Notes: generated from the sequence alone by a model not told the origin. Numbered from the stretch's first letter, positions 34,199 through 43,752 are shown. The stretch: DNA of 64,000 bases from Sutcliffiella horikoshii (GCF_020524325.1 NZ_JAIVKY010000006.1:62001-126000); one strand, 5' to 3'. A program made the numbers and translations.

Positions 34199-34603
34199 AT
34201 GGATGCTATTCAATTAGGTCCGCTGTTAATAAAGAAGTCGTATCTGGTTCTTCTTTTTTCGTGTCTGGTAGCATATCTTTATATTGCTATCTACCTTAGA
34301 AAGAAACCGGAAATCGTTAAAACGGTGGAAAATCATCTAACAACGGGGTTGCTCATTTGGATCCTTATTTTTAAATTCAGTATTATTATATTCAGGCCGT
34401 CCATCATTTGGACAAATCCCTATGGACTGCTGTTTTTTACAGGGGGGACTAGGGGATTTTATCTAGCAATGATTATCACAATAGTTTTCTTATTTTGGAA
34501 ACTACATCAATCAAATATACATATCAAAACTTCTGTAATTATTCTGATTCCAAGTATTTTCATTATCATTTCTAGCTATTACAGCATAATGGCAATTTTA
34601 TAA
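34199..34603 (+). CDS. Small membrane protein upstream of the ResA-like gene
   Basis: A 134-residue protein with four predicted helices and the segment FFTGGTRGFYLAM between helices 3 and 4. It starts at ATG after GGAGTAAG and ends 14 bases before the thioredoxin-like gene, suggesting co-transcription. I do not recognise the family with confidence. Position suggests a role in membrane thiol-redox chemistry, which is inference. Confidence 0.65.
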   Translation: MDAIQLGPLLIKKSYLVLLFSCLVAYLYIAIYLRKKPEIVKTVENHLTTGLLIWILIFKFSIIIFRPSIIWTNPYGLLFFTGGTRGFYLAMIITIVFLFWKLHQSNIHIKTSVIILIPSIFIIISSYYSIMAIL

Positions 34604-34617
34604 AGGTGGGAATGTAG

Positions 34618-35127
34618 ATGGTAAAAAAAATAATAGCAATTGCCTTTCTTGTTGCATTAATTGGCTACGCTATCTTTCAGGTTTTTGGAGAAAAAGATCC
34701 GGCTACTGGCACTCAACCAGGGGACAAAGCAATGGACTTTGAACTTAGTACACTAGAAGGAAAAACAGCTCAACTTTCTGATTATGAAGGAAAAAAAGTC
34801 ATTGTGAACTTCTGGGCTACGTGGTGTGGACCGTGTCGAGCTGAAATGCCAGAAATGCAAAAGTTCCATACAGAAAATGAGGATGTCGTGATGCTTGCTG
34901 TTAACTTGACTACCAGTGAGCCGAGTATAGATTCAGTTAAGAAATATGTAGAAGAGGGGGGATATACTTTTCCAATTCTTCTTGATGAGGAAGATATCTT
35001 TAGGCACTATCAAGTCTTGACTATGCCTTCTACTTTCTTTATCGATTCAGAGGGTGTCATTTCCTACATGCACTTAGGACCCATGACATATGAATTGATG
35101 GAAGAACAGGTTGCGAAAATGAATTAA
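34618..35127 (+). CDS. yneN: Membrane-anchored thiol-disulfide oxidoreductase (ResA/YneN-like)
   Basis: A 169-residue protein with an N-terminal membrane anchor (residues 5-22) and a thioredoxin fold with active site WCGPC (Cys70, Cys73). The segment TMPSTFFID contains the cis-Pro. It acts outside the membrane as a thiol reductase, probably fed by CcdA (3258-3968). Position after aconitase matches B. subtilis yneN. The ATG follows AAGGTGGGAA, and a terminator follows the gene. Confidence 0.88.
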   Translation: MVKKIIAIAFLVALIGYAIFQVFGEKDPATGTQPGDKAMDFELSTLEGKTAQLSDYEGKKVIVNFWATWCGPCRAEMPEMQKFHTENEDVVMLAVNLTTSEPSIDSVKKYVEEGGYTFPILLDEEDIFRHYQVLTMPSTFFIDSEGVISYMHLGPMTYELMEEQVAKMN

Positions 35128-35131
35128 TGAG

Positions 35132-35169
35132 AGAGGTTGGACAGAGAAAAATCTGTGCAACCTCTTTTT
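35132..35169 (+). terminator. Terminator after the ResA-like gene
   Basis: AGAGGTTG-ACAGA / TCTGT-CAACCTCT hairpin followed by TTTTT. Confidence 0.82.
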
Positions 35170-35863
35170 AATAATTCCAGCGAAAATGACCGGTTATCGG
35201 CGATTTAAAAGCTGTTAACTTAATTTCAGAAGCAAAGGGATACGTATTATGAATAATGTATGGAATACCATCTTTCGTTCGTTTATCAGAAACGATGCCA
35301 ACATGATCAAAATCTCCACCAAGAAAAACGACAATGTCTCCAGCTTGCCATTGCTCTAGATTGTCAATATCCCCCTTAATAACTTCCGTCGTCAAAGACC
35401 GTGCATGTCTTTCAAAAAATACAGATTGATTTGGAACACGTCTAAAATCAATATTCGGGTCAGGAGTACCACCGACCCTTGGATACAAGTCCGTATACTC
35501 GGCAATGTCTTTATCCATAAGGTCTTTTAAATTTATTCCTGCCCCCATCAAGCCTCGCCAAACAACGTCCGTACAAACACCTTCTGTATCTGGTGGATAA
35601 CCTCCGTCATAATACACACTTTTATATGGTGTACGCTGCTCTACCTCTTTTCTTGCAGTATAAACAATGTCTAACTGATCTGGTATGCTGTTTTCATTTT
35701 GATCAGTTTCAGATAAAGTGGAAGGGATATCTAACGTTTTAGTAAAAGGAAGAGACACATTGATTCCTAAATAGTCCAAAATGATGCCTTCTTTAAATAG
35801 TAAGGTAAAGCAGAAAAGGAAGGTAAGGATACATGCGATAATCATCCACGCTTTCTTTTTCAT
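35168..35863 (-). CDS. DUF1287 protein (NlpC/P60-like fold), membrane-anchored
   Basis: A 231-residue protein with an N-terminal signal anchor (residues 5-25). The DUF1287 marks are the cysteine in EGVCTDVVWRGLMGAG, WQAGDIVVFLGGDFDHVGIVSD with its conserved His, and HNTYPFASE. The family is predicted to be a papain-like amidase acting outside the cell; substrates are unknown. The ATG follows GGAGGTGAG. It lies 14 bases downstream of the DinB-like gene on the same strand. Confidence 0.82.
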   Translation of the reverse strand: MKKKAWMIIACILTFLFCFTLLFKEGIILDYLGINVSLPFTKTLDIPSTLSETDQNENSIPDQLDIVYTARKEVEQRTPYKSVYYDGGYPPDTEGVCTDVVWRGLMGAGINLKDLMDKDIAEYTDLYPRVGGTPDPNIDFRRVPNQSVFFERHARSLTTEVIKGDIDNLEQWQAGDIVVFLGGDFDHVGIVSDKRTKDGIPYIIHNTYPFASEIKLTAFKSPITGHFRWNY

Positions 35864-35877
35864 GTCTCACCTCCAAG

Positions 35878-36336
35878 TCAGTCTGCAAGACTTTTAATTT
35901 GTTTTATATGGTGCATATCGTGTTCCACAAACATACGCAGGAACGATTCGGGAGTATAATTGCGCTTATTCTTCCCGATGGTGAAAGTAACTTCTTGGTC
36001 CAAACTCTCCATTTTGTCCATTAACTTATTTCTTGTGATCACAAATGCCTCTATAAGTGAATTAGTGTCTTTAAAGGATTTAATCGATTCCATAGCTTTT
36101 TCATTGTAAGAATCATGGTCTGGAAAGTCTGGTAAAACACCGTTGTCTTTCATTTCAGGTACCATGTTTTCCAAAAGAAATAAATCCCAGAAGTAAATAT
36201 GTCCGATGATTTCTTTTATTGACCACTTGCCTTTTGAAACAGGTTTGATTAATTCAGTCTCGGCCTTCATTGCAAATGAACAGAAAAACTCCATATTGTA
36301 TTGATAAGCTTCATAAATAGAAGTTGTCATTTTCAT
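35878..36336 (-). CDS. DinB-superfamily protein
   Basis: A 152-residue four-helix-bundle protein. The conserved histidines are in IGHIYFWD and in the C-terminal EHDMHHIKQI. This triad binds a metal in DinB-like/YfiT proteins, some of which are thiol transferases. The start follows GAGGGTTATGG. It is upstream of the DUF1287 gene and probably in one operon. The exact reaction is unknown. Confidence 0.75.
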   Translation of the reverse strand: MKMTTSIYEAYQYNMEFFCSFAMKAETELIKPVSKGKWSIKEIIGHIYFWDLFLLENMVPEMKDNGVLPDFPDHDSYNEKAMESIKSFKDTNSLIEAFVITRNKLMDKMESLDQEVTFTIGKNKRNYTPESFLRMFVEHDMHHIKQIKSLAD

Positions 36337-36616
36337 CCATAACCCTCACTTTTCAAAATATTCTCTCTTTAAATTGTACCGTAAATACATTAAAGTAACA
36401 AGAACATATATTCGACTGAACTAAATAGGCATTTATACCAGTTTTTAATTTTCTGAATTCGGTTATATAACTACTAACTATCCTCCATAACTACTTTCTA
36501 AAGAATGACCTCTTCAAATTTTCATGAAATTCTAATTAATTTCGCAGAAAGTTATCATAATTTTAGAGTATTTTGGACATTAATACTATTACAATAATAA
36601 ATAAGTAGGTGAGACG

Positions 36617-36751
36617 ATGAGAAGAATCCGTAAACGTTCATTTGAAGAACTTGTTTTAGAAAACAAGCAGCTGTTATTAAAAGATGAAGAGGCACTCCGA
36701 AAAATTGAAGACCGCCTAGAAGAAAAAATGCTAAACAAAGCCGCTGAATAA
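36617..36751 (+). CDS. FbpB-family small basic protein
   Basis: A 44-residue protein. RRIRKRSFEELVLENKQ followed by a LRKIEDRLEEKM helix matches the FbpB family of small basic proteins. In B. subtilis the Fur-repressed members act with the iron-sparing RNA FsrA. The start ATG follows AGGTGAGACG. No convincing Fur box is visible upstream, so this may be a non-Fur paralogue. It lies just before sspN. Confidence 0.8.
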   Translation: MRRIRKRSFEELVLENKQLLLKDEEALRKIEDRLEEKMLNKAAE

Positions 36752-36818
36752 CTTTCAAATATTTCTTGTTATGAATATCCCTCTACCTTGAGATAGTAAA
36801 GGTAGGAGGGATGTTTTA

Positions 36819-36962
36819 ATGAGTAATCCAAAAAGAGTCAGCAAACGGATGGAACCAACACATATTGGTACAAAATCACGTGAGGCTGGCGGAAATAAAG
36901 GCAACCAAATGCAAGATACATCAGGTAAACACGCTCAAGTAATTCAAACAAAGGGTGAATAA
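36819..36962 (+). CDS. sspN: Small acid-soluble spore protein N
   Basis: A 47-residue protein. [20 protein letters not shown] followed by [14 protein letters not shown] is the SspN signature (recalled). The ATG lies after GGTAGGAGGG. It precedes tlp by 91 bases, as in the sspN-tlp operon of B. subtilis expressed in the forespore. Confidence 0.92.
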   Translation: MSNPKRVSKRMEPTHIGTKSREAGGNKGNQMQDTSGKHAQVIQTKGE

Positions 36963-37053
36963 CACATCCAACTTTTTCAAGTGTTATTTATGCTTTCAGA
37001 GTAAAGAATATAGCTTGTAGTACCATTCATTCGATAAAGGGAGGCGTTTTGTT

Positions 37054-37296
37054 ATGGACCAATTCAAACAACATCGTGCAAACCCGGATGATCGCAGTGA
37101 TAATGTAGAAAAACTACAAAGCATGGTGCAGAACACAATTGAAAATATTGAAGAAGCACATGATTCCATGCAATTTGCCAATGCGGAGGAAAGAGCTCGC
37201 ATTGAAGCAAAAAACCACCGTCGTGAAGAAAGCATTGCTGCTTTTAGGTCTGAAATTAAAGACGAAGCGAGTGCTCGCGAAAACGGTCTTAAGTAA
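37054..37296 (+). CDS. tlp: Small acid-soluble spore protein Tlp
   Basis: An 80-residue protein. [20 protein letters not shown] and ENIEEA...ENGLK match Tlp, a thioredoxin-like-named minor spore protein that has no CxxC. The ATG follows AAAGGGAGGCG. It is expressed with sspN in the forespore, and a terminator follows. Confidence 0.93.
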   Translation: MDQFKQHRANPDDRSDNVEKLQSMVQNTIENIEEAHDSMQFANAEERARIEAKNHRREESIAAFRSEIKDEASARENGLK

Positions 37297-37303
37297 AGAA
37301 GAA

Positions 37304-37334
37304 AGGACGGGCAGCATTATGCCCGTCTTTTTTT
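37304..37334 (+). terminator. Terminator after tlp
   Basis: GGACGGGC / GCCCGTCT hairpin followed by seven T residues. Confidence 0.9.
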
Positions 37335-37407
37335 AGCCTTTTGATGTGGAAAAAAATTCTTTTATGTTATCATTATCAAGTAAAGCCAAGTAAATGGGGG
37401 AGTAGAG

Positions 37408-37833
37408 ATGCTAATTTCTAAAAAAGAGATTGAAGTACGTTATGCGGAGACAGATCAAATGGGGGTTGTGTATCATGCTAATTACCTTGTTTGGATGGAA
37501 CTAGGCAGAACACAGCTAATCAAAGATTTAGGCTTTTCCTACGCACATATGGAGCAGGACGGAGTTATTTCGCCTGTTATTGATATAAATGTTACATATA
37601 AAAAGCCGCTTCGTTATGGTGAGGTTGCTACAATACATACTTGGATTGAAACATATGATGGCTTTCGCGTGGTCTATGGATATAAAATACTTAGACCACA
37701 AGAGGAAATCGCACTCTTGGGAAGTTCCTCACATGTGTGTGTGAGAAAGGAAAATTTTAAACCTATTATTATTCGCAAGAAATATCCGGAGTGGCATGCT
37801 GCATACGAAAACGCTAAAAAACAAGGAGAGTAA
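37408..37833 (+). CDS. yneP: Hotdog-fold acyl-CoA thioesterase (YneP)
   Basis: A 141-residue protein. YAETDQMGVVYHANYLVWMEL carries the catalytic Asp of the 4-hydroxybenzoyl-CoA thioesterase/YbgC type. The enzyme hydrolyses acyl-CoA thioesters. It starts at ATG after GGGGGAG. The gene order yneP-yneQ (3-base gap) follows B. subtilis. The physiological substrate is unknown. Confidence 0.9.
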   Translation: MLISKKEIEVRYAETDQMGVVYHANYLVWMELGRTQLIKDLGFSYAHMEQDGVISPVIDINVTYKKPLRYGEVATIHTWIETYDGFRVVYGYKILRPQEEIALLGSSSHVCVRKENFKPIIIRKKYPEWHAAYENAKKQGE

Positions 37834-37836
37834 AAC

Positions 37837-38142
37837 ATGGCTTTCGGAATTAAACGTGGGGAGCTTCAAGAATGGAAAGAAAAAGTAAAAAGAGGGGAGA
37901 TTGCCTTCCTAACACACTATTGGATTCATCCTCGTTTTGAGGGCATTACCACAGTAACAAAAGCCGGTTGTTGTGATGTGAAAAAGCTCATCAATTGGGG
38001 GCGGAAATATGGCTTGAAGGAAGAATGGATACATAAAAGGGAAGAGTATCCTCATTTTGATTTAATCGGAGATACCCAGCTGGAGATTTTGAAAAAAGAA
38101 GGTCAATGGACACAAGTTCTTCGATTCTTCGAGCATAAATAA
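37837..38142 (+). CDS. yneQ: Conserved hypothetical protein YneQ
   Basis: A 101-residue protein of unknown function. It has a basic N-terminus and a WIHPRFEGITTVTKAGCCDV segment with paired cysteines. It follows yneP by 3 bases with AAGGAGAG upstream, so it is co-transcribed. Position and size match B. subtilis yneQ. A shared terminator with yneR follows. Confidence 0.8.
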   Translation: MAFGIKRGELQEWKEKVKRGEIAFLTHYWIHPRFEGITTVTKAGCCDVKKLINWGRKYGLKEEWIHKREEYPHFDLIGDTQLEILKKEGQWTQVLRFFEHK

Positions 38143-38176
38143 AGAATTAGGACTTATATAGCCCTAATTCTTTTTT
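38141..38176. terminator. Bidirectional terminator between yneQ and yneR
   Basis: AAAGAATTAGG / CCTAATTCTTTT hairpin between convergent genes. Confidence 0.85.
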
Positions 38177-38180
38177 ATGT

Positions 38181-38468
38181 TCATTCGTAGTCAAATTTAG
38201 GTTCATTCAATTCTTCATCAAACTTAATGTGAAGGTCATGGCTGTCAAAATACCATGCATCTTTTTCTTCCACAAAGAACGTAATTCCATCTTTCTCAAT
38301 GGTTGCAACAGGCTGATCTGGATCTTCTTTTACAATCCCTAAAGAAAACCCCTTTTGCACGGTACTGCATCCTCCATAGCGAACTTGGAATTTTATGTTG
38401 TCGCCATTTTCTAAGTGCAGCTCTTTTTTATACCATTCTAATGCTTGATCTGACATATGAATATTCAT
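38181..38468 (-). CDS. yneR: HesB/YadR-like protein (YneR)
   Basis: A 95-residue protein with the HesB-like core (QVRYGGCSTVQKGFSLGI) but only one cysteine, so Fe-S scaffold function is doubtful. The start is the ATG at 38468 after GGAGTTGC; the frame is open further upstream without a better start. It matches B. subtilis YneR in size. In B. subtilis plsY is adjacent; here about 10 kb intervenes. Confidence 0.85.
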   Translation of the reverse strand: MNIHMSDQALEWYKKELHLENGDNIKFQVRYGGCSTVQKGFSLGIVKEDPDQPVATIEKDGITFFVEEKDAWYFDSHDLHIKFDEELNEPKFDYE

Positions 38469-38657
38469 AACAGCAACTCCTTTTGTCTCTTTGATTGTAT
38501 TACGTTGCCTTGAAAAAAGGAAAGATGCTTTCGCATAAACGCAATATGTATATACAACCTTATTATACCTGAATTCCACGAATGCAACCAAACGAAACCA
38601 CTTTAAGAGAAAATGAAAAAACACCGACCCTATTATATAGAATCGATGCTTGTGGAA

Positions 38658-39848
38658 TCAGTTATTTATTTCATCTTCTTCTAACCATTGATACATATGC
38701 TGCATCATTTCCTCATTTTTAACCTCTGCTTGGGGAAATCCGTAGGAAGCTGCGTCCTTCAATGGAACTACATGATATTTAGTGGGATTGATTTGGGAAA
38801 CATACGTAGGGATAAAATTATCCACTTTAATATCGATTTTGCTCTCCTTACCATCCAACGTCTTTTCGACATGAAGTTGAAGGATTCCACCTATATCTTT
38901 ATAGTCATCTTTTTGGCCAGACAAGAAATTACCTAATGAATAGACAACAAACATTTTACCGCCATCGGGTCTGTCCATGAACTTCATTGGCTGCAATACA
39001 TGGGGATGATGTCCAATTACAATGTCGACCCCAATTTCAGATAAAAAGTCTGCAAGTGCTTCTTGTTCGGAGTTAGGAAAAAGAATATATTCTACTCCCC
39101 AATGCATTGCAACTACAACCACATCAGAATTTTGTTTGGCTTCTTCCACATCTTTTTTTATTGCCTCACGATCAATCAGGTTAACGAAGAACTCTTTCCC
39201 TTCCGGAACGGGAATCCCGTTTGTTCCGTAAGTGTATGACAAGAATGAGAATTCAATGCCATTTTTAGACATAGTCCGTAATCGGGCTTTATCTTCATTG
39301 CTCTTATAACCACCGACATATTCCATCCCAATTGTTTCATAATGATTAATGGCATTCATGATTGCCTTTTCTCCACGGTCCAATGTATGGTTGTTGGCGA
39401 TGCTCACAATATCAACGCCAGCTTCTTGAAGGGCATCAGCAACTTCAAATGGACTGTTAAAGCTAGGGTAGTTGGATAATCCTATTTCAGTCCCTCCGAT
39501 GACGGTCTCTTGATTTGCAATGGAGATATCGGTTTCAAGTAGGTATGATTTGACCCTATCTAGCATTGGATTGAAATCATAGCTGCTTTCTCTGGTTTTC
39601 GCTGCATTATACACGGTGCTATGGATGAGTAAATCCCCAACAGCTGAAATGGTTGCTTCAGTTCGGAAACCCTTTTCTGTTTTTACTTCCTTTGTAGCCT
39701 GGTGTAGCTTAACCGATTTTGCAATGGTTTCTTCTTGATTCTCACTCCCGTTGAAATTGCTGAAGTGTTTAAACGATAAAACAGAAAAAACTGTCCCCAA
39801 GATTAATATAATAAGGATGGGGACTAAATACTTTGCTTTTTCATTCAT
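38658..39848 (-). CDS. CapA-family metallophosphoesterase-like protein
   Basis: A 396-residue protein with an N-terminal signal anchor (residues 7-27) and the CapA/PGA_cap fold. Marks are SAVGDLLIHSTVY, IANQETVIGG, VSIANNHTLDRG, AMHWGVEY, VIGHHPHVLQP and YSLGNFLSGQ. CapA proteins are linked to poly-gamma-glutamate production, but many homologues outside pgs/cap operons have no known role. No pgsBC genes are nearby. The gene is monocistronic. Confidence 0.87.
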   Translation of the reverse strand: MNEKAKYLVPILIILILGTVFSVLSFKHFSNFNGSENQEETIAKSVKLHQATKEVKTEKGFRTEATISAVGDLLIHSTVYNAAKTRESSYDFNPMLDRVKSYLLETDISIANQETVIGGTEIGLSNYPSFNSPFEVADALQEAGVDIVSIANNHTLDRGEKAIMNAINHYETIGMEYVGGYKSNEDKARLRTMSKNGIEFSFLSYTYGTNGIPVPEGKEFFVNLIDREAIKKDVEEAKQNSDVVVVAMHWGVEYILFPNSEQEALADFLSEIGVDIVIGHHPHVLQPMKFMDRPDGGKMFVVYSLGNFLSGQKDDYKDIGGILQLHVEKTLDGKESKIDIKVDNFIPTYVSQINPTKYHVVPLKDAASYGFPQAEVKNEEMMQHMYQWLEEDEINN

Positions 39849-40000
39849 TGAACTAACCCCTTATATCTTTTTCTTCTTTCACCATATAACATAGTTTTCG
39901 CGAATTTCATCAAAATATGTCGAAAGTTCAAAAAATTAAAGGAATTTTGTTTTGTATCTCGAAATAGTATAAGAATACATATAAAAAGGGGGAAATCAAT

Positions 40001-41779
40001 TTGCTTACGTTCAAAAAACCGGAAGTAGAACAGTTCTTTAAAGTTTTTAATATTGAAGATTTCACTTTGAGTCCTGATGAGAAACAGTTAGTTTACAGTA
40101 CGAATCTGACGGGACATTATAATGTATGGGCGATGGACCTGCCTAATCAATATCCATACCCGCTTACATTTAATGACCAAAGCTGCCATGGGTTAAAGTA
40201 CGATCCCAATGGAAAATACATATTAGCTAGTTTTGATCAAGATGGGAATGAGTTGACACAGCTTTATGCACTACCTAGCAGCGGCGGGGAATTGCAGGAT
40301 GTAAGAGTGGAGAAAGAGCACCGACATATGAACCCTAGTTTCTCCAAAGACGGAAAACGAATTTATTATACGAGCACAAAAGGAAATCAGACATACTTAA
40401 ATTGTTATTGCTATGACTTAGAGACAAAAGTGGAAAAGTTATTGGTAGAGGGGACCGATGCGTCGACTTACTTAATAGCCGTCTCAGAAGATGAAGAAAG
40501 CTTCATTACCCTAAGACATTATGCCAACACTCATACACAGGCATATTTACATCAAGGAGAAACAGCCACTAAATTAACTCCGGAAACAGATAGCCATCAT
40601 ACGGTGGACAGCGCTATATTTACTGAATCCGACTCCATTTATCTTGTTACTGATTATGAGGATGATAATGGATACCTCGCGCACTTCAATCTTGAAACTA
40701 AGAAGTTTACAAGAGTATCGGATAGTGAGATGCATTTTAACAACATGTATCTAGACAAGTCAGGAAATAAGTTATATCTTGTTTCCGCAAAAGGAGTGGA
40801 GGACAAGCTCTATACCTATTGTTTGGAGAAGAAAGTTTGGAACGAAGTAAACATACCAGTCTCCATTATTGATAAAGTGGTAATCAGTAAAAGTGGATCG
40901 GTCTATTTACTAGGGAAGACTGCTTCAAAGCCAGCAAACATATTTAAAATGGAACATGAAGGGTGGATCCCTTTAACCAATAATCGTGTGCCAGCAGTAG
41001 CGGATGAAGATCTTTGTGAACCTGAAATCCTTTCTTATCCATCCTTTGATGGATTAGAGATTGAGGCTTTATTCTTTAAGGCAAAAGAAGAGATGTCAAA
41101 TGGTCATGTGATCCTTTGGCCGCATGGTGGTCCACAGGCATCTGAACGAAAATTCTTCCGTTCTTATTTCCAATTCCTTGTAAATCAAGGGTATAGTATT
41201 TTTGCACCAAATTTCCGCGGTTCCTCCAACTACGGATTAGCCTATATGAAGATGGTAGAGGGAGACTGGGGGCACGGACCTCGGCTAGATAACATCCATG
41301 GATTAGAATGGATAATTGAAAAAGGCTATGCAGAAAGAGAAAAAATATTCCTTATGGGCGGCAGCTATGGTGGATACATGGCGTTACTTCTTCATGGGCG
41401 ACATCCAGAATATTTTAAAGCTGTCATTGATATATTTGGTGTCAGTAACCTGTTTTCCTTCATTGACTCTGTGCCGGAACACTGGAAACCGATCATGAAA
41501 CAATGGGTAGGAGATCCTGTAGAGGATAAAGAACGACTGACAATTGATTCTCCAATCACCTACCTTGATACCATGACAAAACCAATGTTAATTATCCAAG
41601 GTGCAAACGATCCGCGAGTGGTCAAGAAAGAATCCGATCAGATTGTGGATGCTTTAAAGGAAAAAGGCAGAGAAGTGGAGTATCTTGTTCTTGATGATGA
41701 AGGACACGGCTTCTCTAAGAAGGAAAATGAAATTAAAGTTTTCAGGGCAATCCTGAACTTTTTAGAAAAACATATCTAA
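40001..41779 (+). CDS. S9-family prolyl oligopeptidase-like serine peptidase
   Basis: A 592-residue protein with an N-terminal beta-propeller (about 1-340) and a C-terminal alpha/beta-hydrolase domain. The nucleophile Ser is in GGSYGGYMA, the Asp in QGANDPRV and the His in DEGHGFSKKEN. There is no signal peptide, so it is a cytoplasmic acylaminoacyl- or oligopeptidase. The TTG start follows AAAAGGGGGAAA. It is monocistronic with its own terminator. Cleavage specificity is unknown. Confidence 0.92.
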   Translation: MLTFKKPEVEQFFKVFNIEDFTLSPDEKQLVYSTNLTGHYNVWAMDLPNQYPYPLTFNDQSCHGLKYDPNGKYILASFDQDGNELTQLYALPSSGGELQDVRVEKEHRHMNPSFSKDGKRIYYTSTKGNQTYLNCYCYDLETKVEKLLVEGTDASTYLIAVSEDEESFITLRHYANTHTQAYLHQGETATKLTPETDSHHTVDSAIFTESDSIYLVTDYEDDNGYLAHFNLETKKFTRVSDSEMHFNNMYLDKSGNKLYLVSAKGVEDKLYTYCLEKKVWNEVNIPVSIIDKVVISKSGSVYLLGKTASKPANIFKMEHEGWIPLTNNRVPAVADEDLCEPEILSYPSFDGLEIEALFFKAKEEMSNGHVILWPHGGPQASERKFFRSYFQFLVNQGYSIFAPNFRGSSNYGLAYMKMVEGDWGHGPRLDNIHGLEWIIEKGYAEREKIFLMGGSYGGYMALLLHGRHPEYFKAVIDIFGVSNLFSFIDSVPEHWKPIMKQWVGDPVEDKERLTIDSPITYLDTMTKPMLIIQGANDPRVVKKESDQIVDALKEKGREVEYLVLDDEGHGFSKKENEIKVFRAILNFLEKHI

Positions 41780-41798
41780 ATTTTCATAGGCATTTTCT

Positions 41799-41832
41799 TA
41801 GGATTCGGGTTTAAACTCCGGATCCTATTTTT
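41799..41832 (+). terminator. Terminator after the S9 peptidase
   Basis: TAGGATTCGG / CCGGATCCTA hairpin followed by TTTTTTG. The gap beyond, to 42042, contains only a 17-codon frame with an RBS that I do not consider a gene. Confidence 0.8.
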
Positions 41833-42042
41833 TGTTCAACTTGTTATGGCGCTCTAGACGTAGCCCATTCTACGTCTCAAGAAGTATTTTCCAAAAAAGG
41901 ATTTTTATTTAATAATAATGAGCATATAATCAATTTTGGGAGTTGGGTATATATTCTTATTTTTCATAATTGAGGGGAGAATGTAGGAATGTCGATGATG
42001 GAATTTATTTTAAAAAGGAAATTATTCAACAGTCTAATTTGA

Positions 42043-42402
42043 TTACTTAATTTTAGTGTTCCTTTCTTCTTGTTTCCACTTTCTATACAGAAGAAGGCAG
42101 TGAATAAGACCAGCTAAGATAAACAGGGACATTAATAAAACAGAAGCAGTATTGGGGATATCAAAGATAATAATGATAGCAATCAATACTATTAAAGAAG
42201 GTGGGAGTTGCCAGAGGTTTCGAATCAGTTTTCGTCTATAACTAAGTTTGTAATAGCTTAGCACAAATCCTTTATCGACTTTTTTCTTTTTTTTGTAAAC
42301 CCTGTTCAAAGTAAAACTCATGATTAATCCAACCACAATACCAATAATTACATTGATCATCAGGCTTTCCATTGATAGATTACTAATTATATCATTATCC
42401 AT
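42043..42402 (-). CDS. Small membrane protein of unknown function
   Basis: A 119-residue protein with one N-terminal helix (about 14-32), a basic middle (KKKKKVDKGF, YRRKLIRN) and two further helices near residues 68-105. The ATG at 42402 follows GGAGGGTATA; a longer frame into the GDSL gene is not used. The family is not recognised. It is divergent from the GDSL hydrolase gene. Confidence 0.65.
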   Translation of the reverse strand: MDNDIISNLSMESLMINVIIGIVVGLIMSFTLNRVYKKKKKVDKGFVLSYYKLSYRRKLIRNLWQLPPSLIVLIAIIIIFDIPNTASVLLMSLFILAGLIHCLLLYRKWKQEERNTKIK

Positions 42403-42481
42403 TATACCCTCCACTTTTGTTTTTTCTATTATATGGTAACATAAAACTATTAATAAATTTCTAAGGGTGGTAATAATACAT

Positions 42482-43066
42482 ATGAAAACACTCATCTGTT
42501 TCGGTGATAGTTTGACTGCAAGGCACGAAGGAAAGGACAACCCCAGACTTACTGAAAAACTTTCTTTTAAACTCCCTACATTCAGGGTTTTAAACGCAGG
42601 GATATCTGCTAATACCACCAAGGACGCATTAAGAAGGATTGAAAAGGATGTATTAACTCATAGACCAGATTTAGTGACGGTATTATTTGGCTCGAATGAT
42701 GCTGCAGTACATAAAAAGGTAGCTTTAAACACATATGAAGAGAACTTATTAAAGATTACCCAATTAATTGGACCAGATAAAACGATACTCATCACTCCTC
42801 CTCCAGTAGATGAAAAGTTACAACCAAACAGGAAAAATAGCGAACTGGCTAAATATGCAGATGCAGTAAAACGTGTTTCAGATGGAACCGGCAGTTATTT
42901 GATTGACTTCTACACAGAAATGTACAATAGACAAAATTATAAGGAACTCTTGGTTGGCATTTTAAATGATGGGTTGCATTTTGGGGAAGCAGGTTATGAT
43001 ATTTTGGCAAAACTAATCAATGAAAAGGTACTAGAGATTGAATCAACCCCTAGAGAAAAAATTTGA
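42482..43066 (+). CDS. SGNH/GDSL-type hydrolase
   Basis: A 194-residue protein. Block I is CFGDSLT, block III is GSND, and block V is DGLHFGEAGY with the catalytic Asp-His. This is an esterase/lipase fold without signal peptide, so a cytoplasmic esterase acting on unknown esters. The ATG follows AGGGTGG. It overlaps the following HAD gene by 4 bases. Confidence 0.85.
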   Translation: MKTLICFGDSLTARHEGKDNPRLTEKLSFKLPTFRVLNAGISANTTKDALRRIEKDVLTHRPDLVTVLFGSNDAAVHKKVALNTYEENLLKITQLIGPDKTILITPPPVDEKLQPNRKNSELAKYADAVKRVSDGTGSYLIDFYTEMYNRQNYKELLVGILNDGLHFGEAGYDILAKLINEKVLEIESTPREKI

Positions 43067-43752
43067 TTAGGGCGGTAATATTTGACCTTGATGGCACGCT
43101 TTTGGATAGGGAAGTTTCTTTAAATAAGTTCGTTGTTGATCAGTATGAAAGGTGTAACCAAGCTTTCATTCACATTAACAAAAATACCTATATTGATAGA
43201 TTTATCGAGTTGGATGCACGTGGGTATGTCTGGAAAGATAAAGTCTATCAGCAGCTTATTGATGAATTTCTAATTGAGGAACTGACTTGGAAAGAACTTT
43301 TGGATGATTATATCCATCACTTTCCGTTTCACTGTACCCCTTTTGATAATGCAGAAAACACACTTCAGCAACTTTCTAAAGATAACCTTTCATTGGGAAT
43401 GATAACGAACGGTTTAGAAGTTTTCCAGATGAACAACCTAAAAGCACTTGGTATTGGACACTTTTTTCAATCCATTCTTGTTTCGGAGCGGGAAGGGATA
43501 AAGAAACCTAATCCTGAAATTTTTCGAAGATCTGCAGAGTTTCTTCAAGTATCGATGAAGGAGTGCCTTTTTGTTGGGGATCATCCCGAGAATGATGTTA
43601 CTGCTGCTAAAGCTGTTGGCATGACGACAGTTTGGAAAAAGGATTCCTATTGGGATGAAGTGGATGCAGACATTATTATAGAAGATCTCGGTTGTTTGCC
43701 TGCTATTGTCAAATACATAAATGAGAAGGAAGGCAGATATCATGGTTATTGA
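43063..43752 (+). CDS. HAD-family hydrolase (subfamily IA)
   Basis: A 229-residue protein. Motif I is DLDGTLLD, motif II is MITNG, the Lys lies in GIKKPNPEIF and motif IV is VGDHPENDV. It has a helical cap between motifs I and II, as in phosphoglycolate phosphatase-like enzymes and YjjG. The TTG start overlaps the GDSL gene stop, so the genes are coupled. The substrate is unknown; it is probably a small phosphorylated metabolite. Confidence 0.88.
   Translation: MIRAVIFDLDGTLLDREVSLNKFVVDQYERCNQAFIHINKNTYIDRFIELDARGYVWKDKVYQQLIDEFLIEELTWKELLDDYIHHFPFHCTPFDNAENTLQQLSKDNLSLGMITNGLEVFQMNNLKALGIGHFFQSILVSEREGIKKPNPEIFRRSAEFLQVSMKECLFVGDHPENDVTAAKAVGMTTVWKKDSYWDEVDADIIIEDLGCLPAIVKYINEKEGRYHGY

Noticed and set aside
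36540-36616. Fur box upstream of the FbpB-like gene
   Set aside because: No 7-1-7 or GATAATGATAATCATTATC-like match could be found; only short AT-rich similarity.
41991-42044. 17-codon ORF with a ribosome binding site
   Set aside because: Too short to support and no family recognised; could be a remnant, but evidence is thin.
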